Shown one piece after another: positions 62,696-64,000 of a stretch of 64,000 nucleotides of DNA. The stretch lies in NCBI GenBank assembly GCA_030035585.1, contig CM057476.1, positions 25,156,501 through 25,220,500 on the forward strand, given 5' to 3'. Numbering within the stretch: the stretch's first letter is position 1; each line of letters begins with the position of its first letter. This DNA comes from Dugong dugon (lineage: Eukaryota; Chordata; Mammalia; Sirenia; Dugongidae). A model generated the notes under the pieces. It searched no databases and was not told the DNA's origin. It saw nothing but the letters and a program-made list of their open reading frames with translations. A program made the translations under genes and the position numbers.

Positions 62696-64000
62696 TAACT
62701 ATCTTGAGCCAAATAAAAATCACTTAAATGTTGGACTTAGTCACCTAGCCTTGTACTTACAGAGAATATAATGTCCTGTGTAGACCTGTCAAAATGGTAC
62801 CAAAATCTTACCGAAGTTGAGAGAATGGGCTGCAAGTCAGTGAATCGGGTTTTGTTTGAAATTTCAGTACACATACTTCATGTATATTCTGTAATCTTGT
62901 GTTGATATTTACTGATGTATGCACTGGCAAGTGCCCCAGCGCTGTGCTTATTTTTAACCCTATTAGTGACATCTGGGTTGGAAACTTTACATTACAAAAT
63001 CAACAGCTGAAATTGAGCATTTAGATTGCCTAAAATTGAGAAATTAAAATATGAAGAGAGTGTAAGCTTTATAGAAACTTCTGTGTCCTTGTGAAGTATT
63101 AACTCTAGTTAAATGTTGCATATGCCTTATTCCATCTTTATCCCAATACATTTTTCAATAGAAAATGTAGAGTTGACATGTAGCATGGCACTAAGAGGGG
63201 ACCACATTTTTTGAAAATGAGTTTCCAGAATGCCTTTGGGTTCGTTTTCTTTCTCTTTTTAATTCTCTTTTAACGTTTGTATATATTTGTTTGTCACAGA
63301 TACAAGAAACTAGTTCTAGTGGATAACATGGACTGATTGCTCACCATTCCAGCTAAACACGCTACGTTTTGTTTAGTTATGTTGTGTGGCTTCAGTATAC
63401 ATTACTCCCCCTTAGGCCTCATCCACATACCTTAGAGTAACCTAATATGCACTGTTAAATTAAAAACATGATTTGGGCTTTGGAGTTTCATTTATATAGT
63501 TAGAAACTTGAAATTTAAGGAATTCAGTGAATATACAAGCTATTTAAATAAAATTTTGGAAGCATTTCACAATTAGATAGTGCTTGTTGTATTTCAGATG
63601 AAATTTAAATTACGTAGAGATGAATCATAATTTTGGGTTCTTCTGTTAGCCCATGACTCTCATCTTACAGAACTTCTGATTGTACGGTCTTTAGCAACCA
63701 GCCAGTTTCACCTTTTTTGTTTTAATTGTCCTTTTAAATTTTCATGCTTTAATCTATATAAAACTCAAGTACATCAGCAAAATAATTTTATTTACCCTTC
63801 GATTTTCTTTTTCCTTTTTTGCGGGGGGAGCTGGTCAAATTCAGTTAAGAATTAATTCTGTTTTGCCTTAGATTAGGAAATGTTAGGTAGGTTTGGGCTG
63901 GATTAGAGTTATACATGAAAGATCTTAATTCACATTTTAGCTTTATTTAATTTGTAGTTATTAACTGATGAAGAGGAAAGCCAGAAAACATTTTATTGTT

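Larger units (their letters stand above)
55761..64000 (+). other. PITPNB: PITPNB intron 8 (5' part)
   Basis: Seven SINE-type insertions and two MIRs lie at 57.0-61.9 kb. 55761-57029, 60260-61490 and 61890-62485 show nothing recognisable; 62490-62695 looks like an L2 3' end; nothing seen from 62700 to the end. Confidence 0.8.

Overview
The window is mammalian nuclear DNA: about 64 kb from inside one large gene, read along its sense strand. The only host gene I can support is PITPNB, phosphatidylinositol transfer protein beta. Seven coding exons (exons 2 to 8 by the family numbering, counting one upstream coding exon as exon 1) lie on the + strand at 4324-4354, 7566-7711, 27504-27595, 28279-28286, 28787-28861, 30761-30844 and 55683-55760. 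They join in one continuous frame to encode residues 8-178 of a protein normally about 271 residues long. The start codon lies upstream of the window and the C-terminal exons lie downstream. One exon is only 8 nt long.

The interspersed repeats point to an afrotherian, most likely an elephant. There are more than twenty copies of a tRNA-derived SINE of the AfroSINE type, several RTE-type LINE pieces that share the SINE's 3' tail, and a lineage-typical L1. Older pan-mammalian repeats (L2, MIR, MER5A-like hAT, old L1) make up the background. Species cannot be fixed from the sequence alone.

Layout: 1-4323 is intron 1 (L2, RTE, SINEs, a palindromic MITE). 4355-7565 is intron 2. 7712-27503 is the 19.8-kb intron 3; it holds an L2/L1/SINE nest and, at 19681-26837, a full-length antisense L1 with a perfect 14-bp target-site duplication, one stop in ORF2 and a damaged ORF1. 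Exons 4 to 7 cluster at 27.5-30.8 kb. 30845-55682 is the 24.8-kb intron 7; it holds a truncated L1, two TA-flanked palindromic elements (one split by a SINE and a 3-kb RTE), and a stretch poor in recognisable repeats at about 48.5-51.9 kb. 55761-64000 is the start of intron 8, dense in SINEs, including a chimeric tRNA-Gly/RTE element and an inverted SINE pair.

The observations most worth checking are the 8-nt exon whose skipping creates an immediate stop codon, the near-intact L1 whose 5' end lies 666 bp before exon 4 and whose antisense side points along the gene, the tRNA-Gly/RTE chimera, and the layered insertions that give a relative order of element activity. I found no bacterial-type systems, CRISPR arrays or second host gene. 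No database search was possible; family names rest on recognising the sequences.
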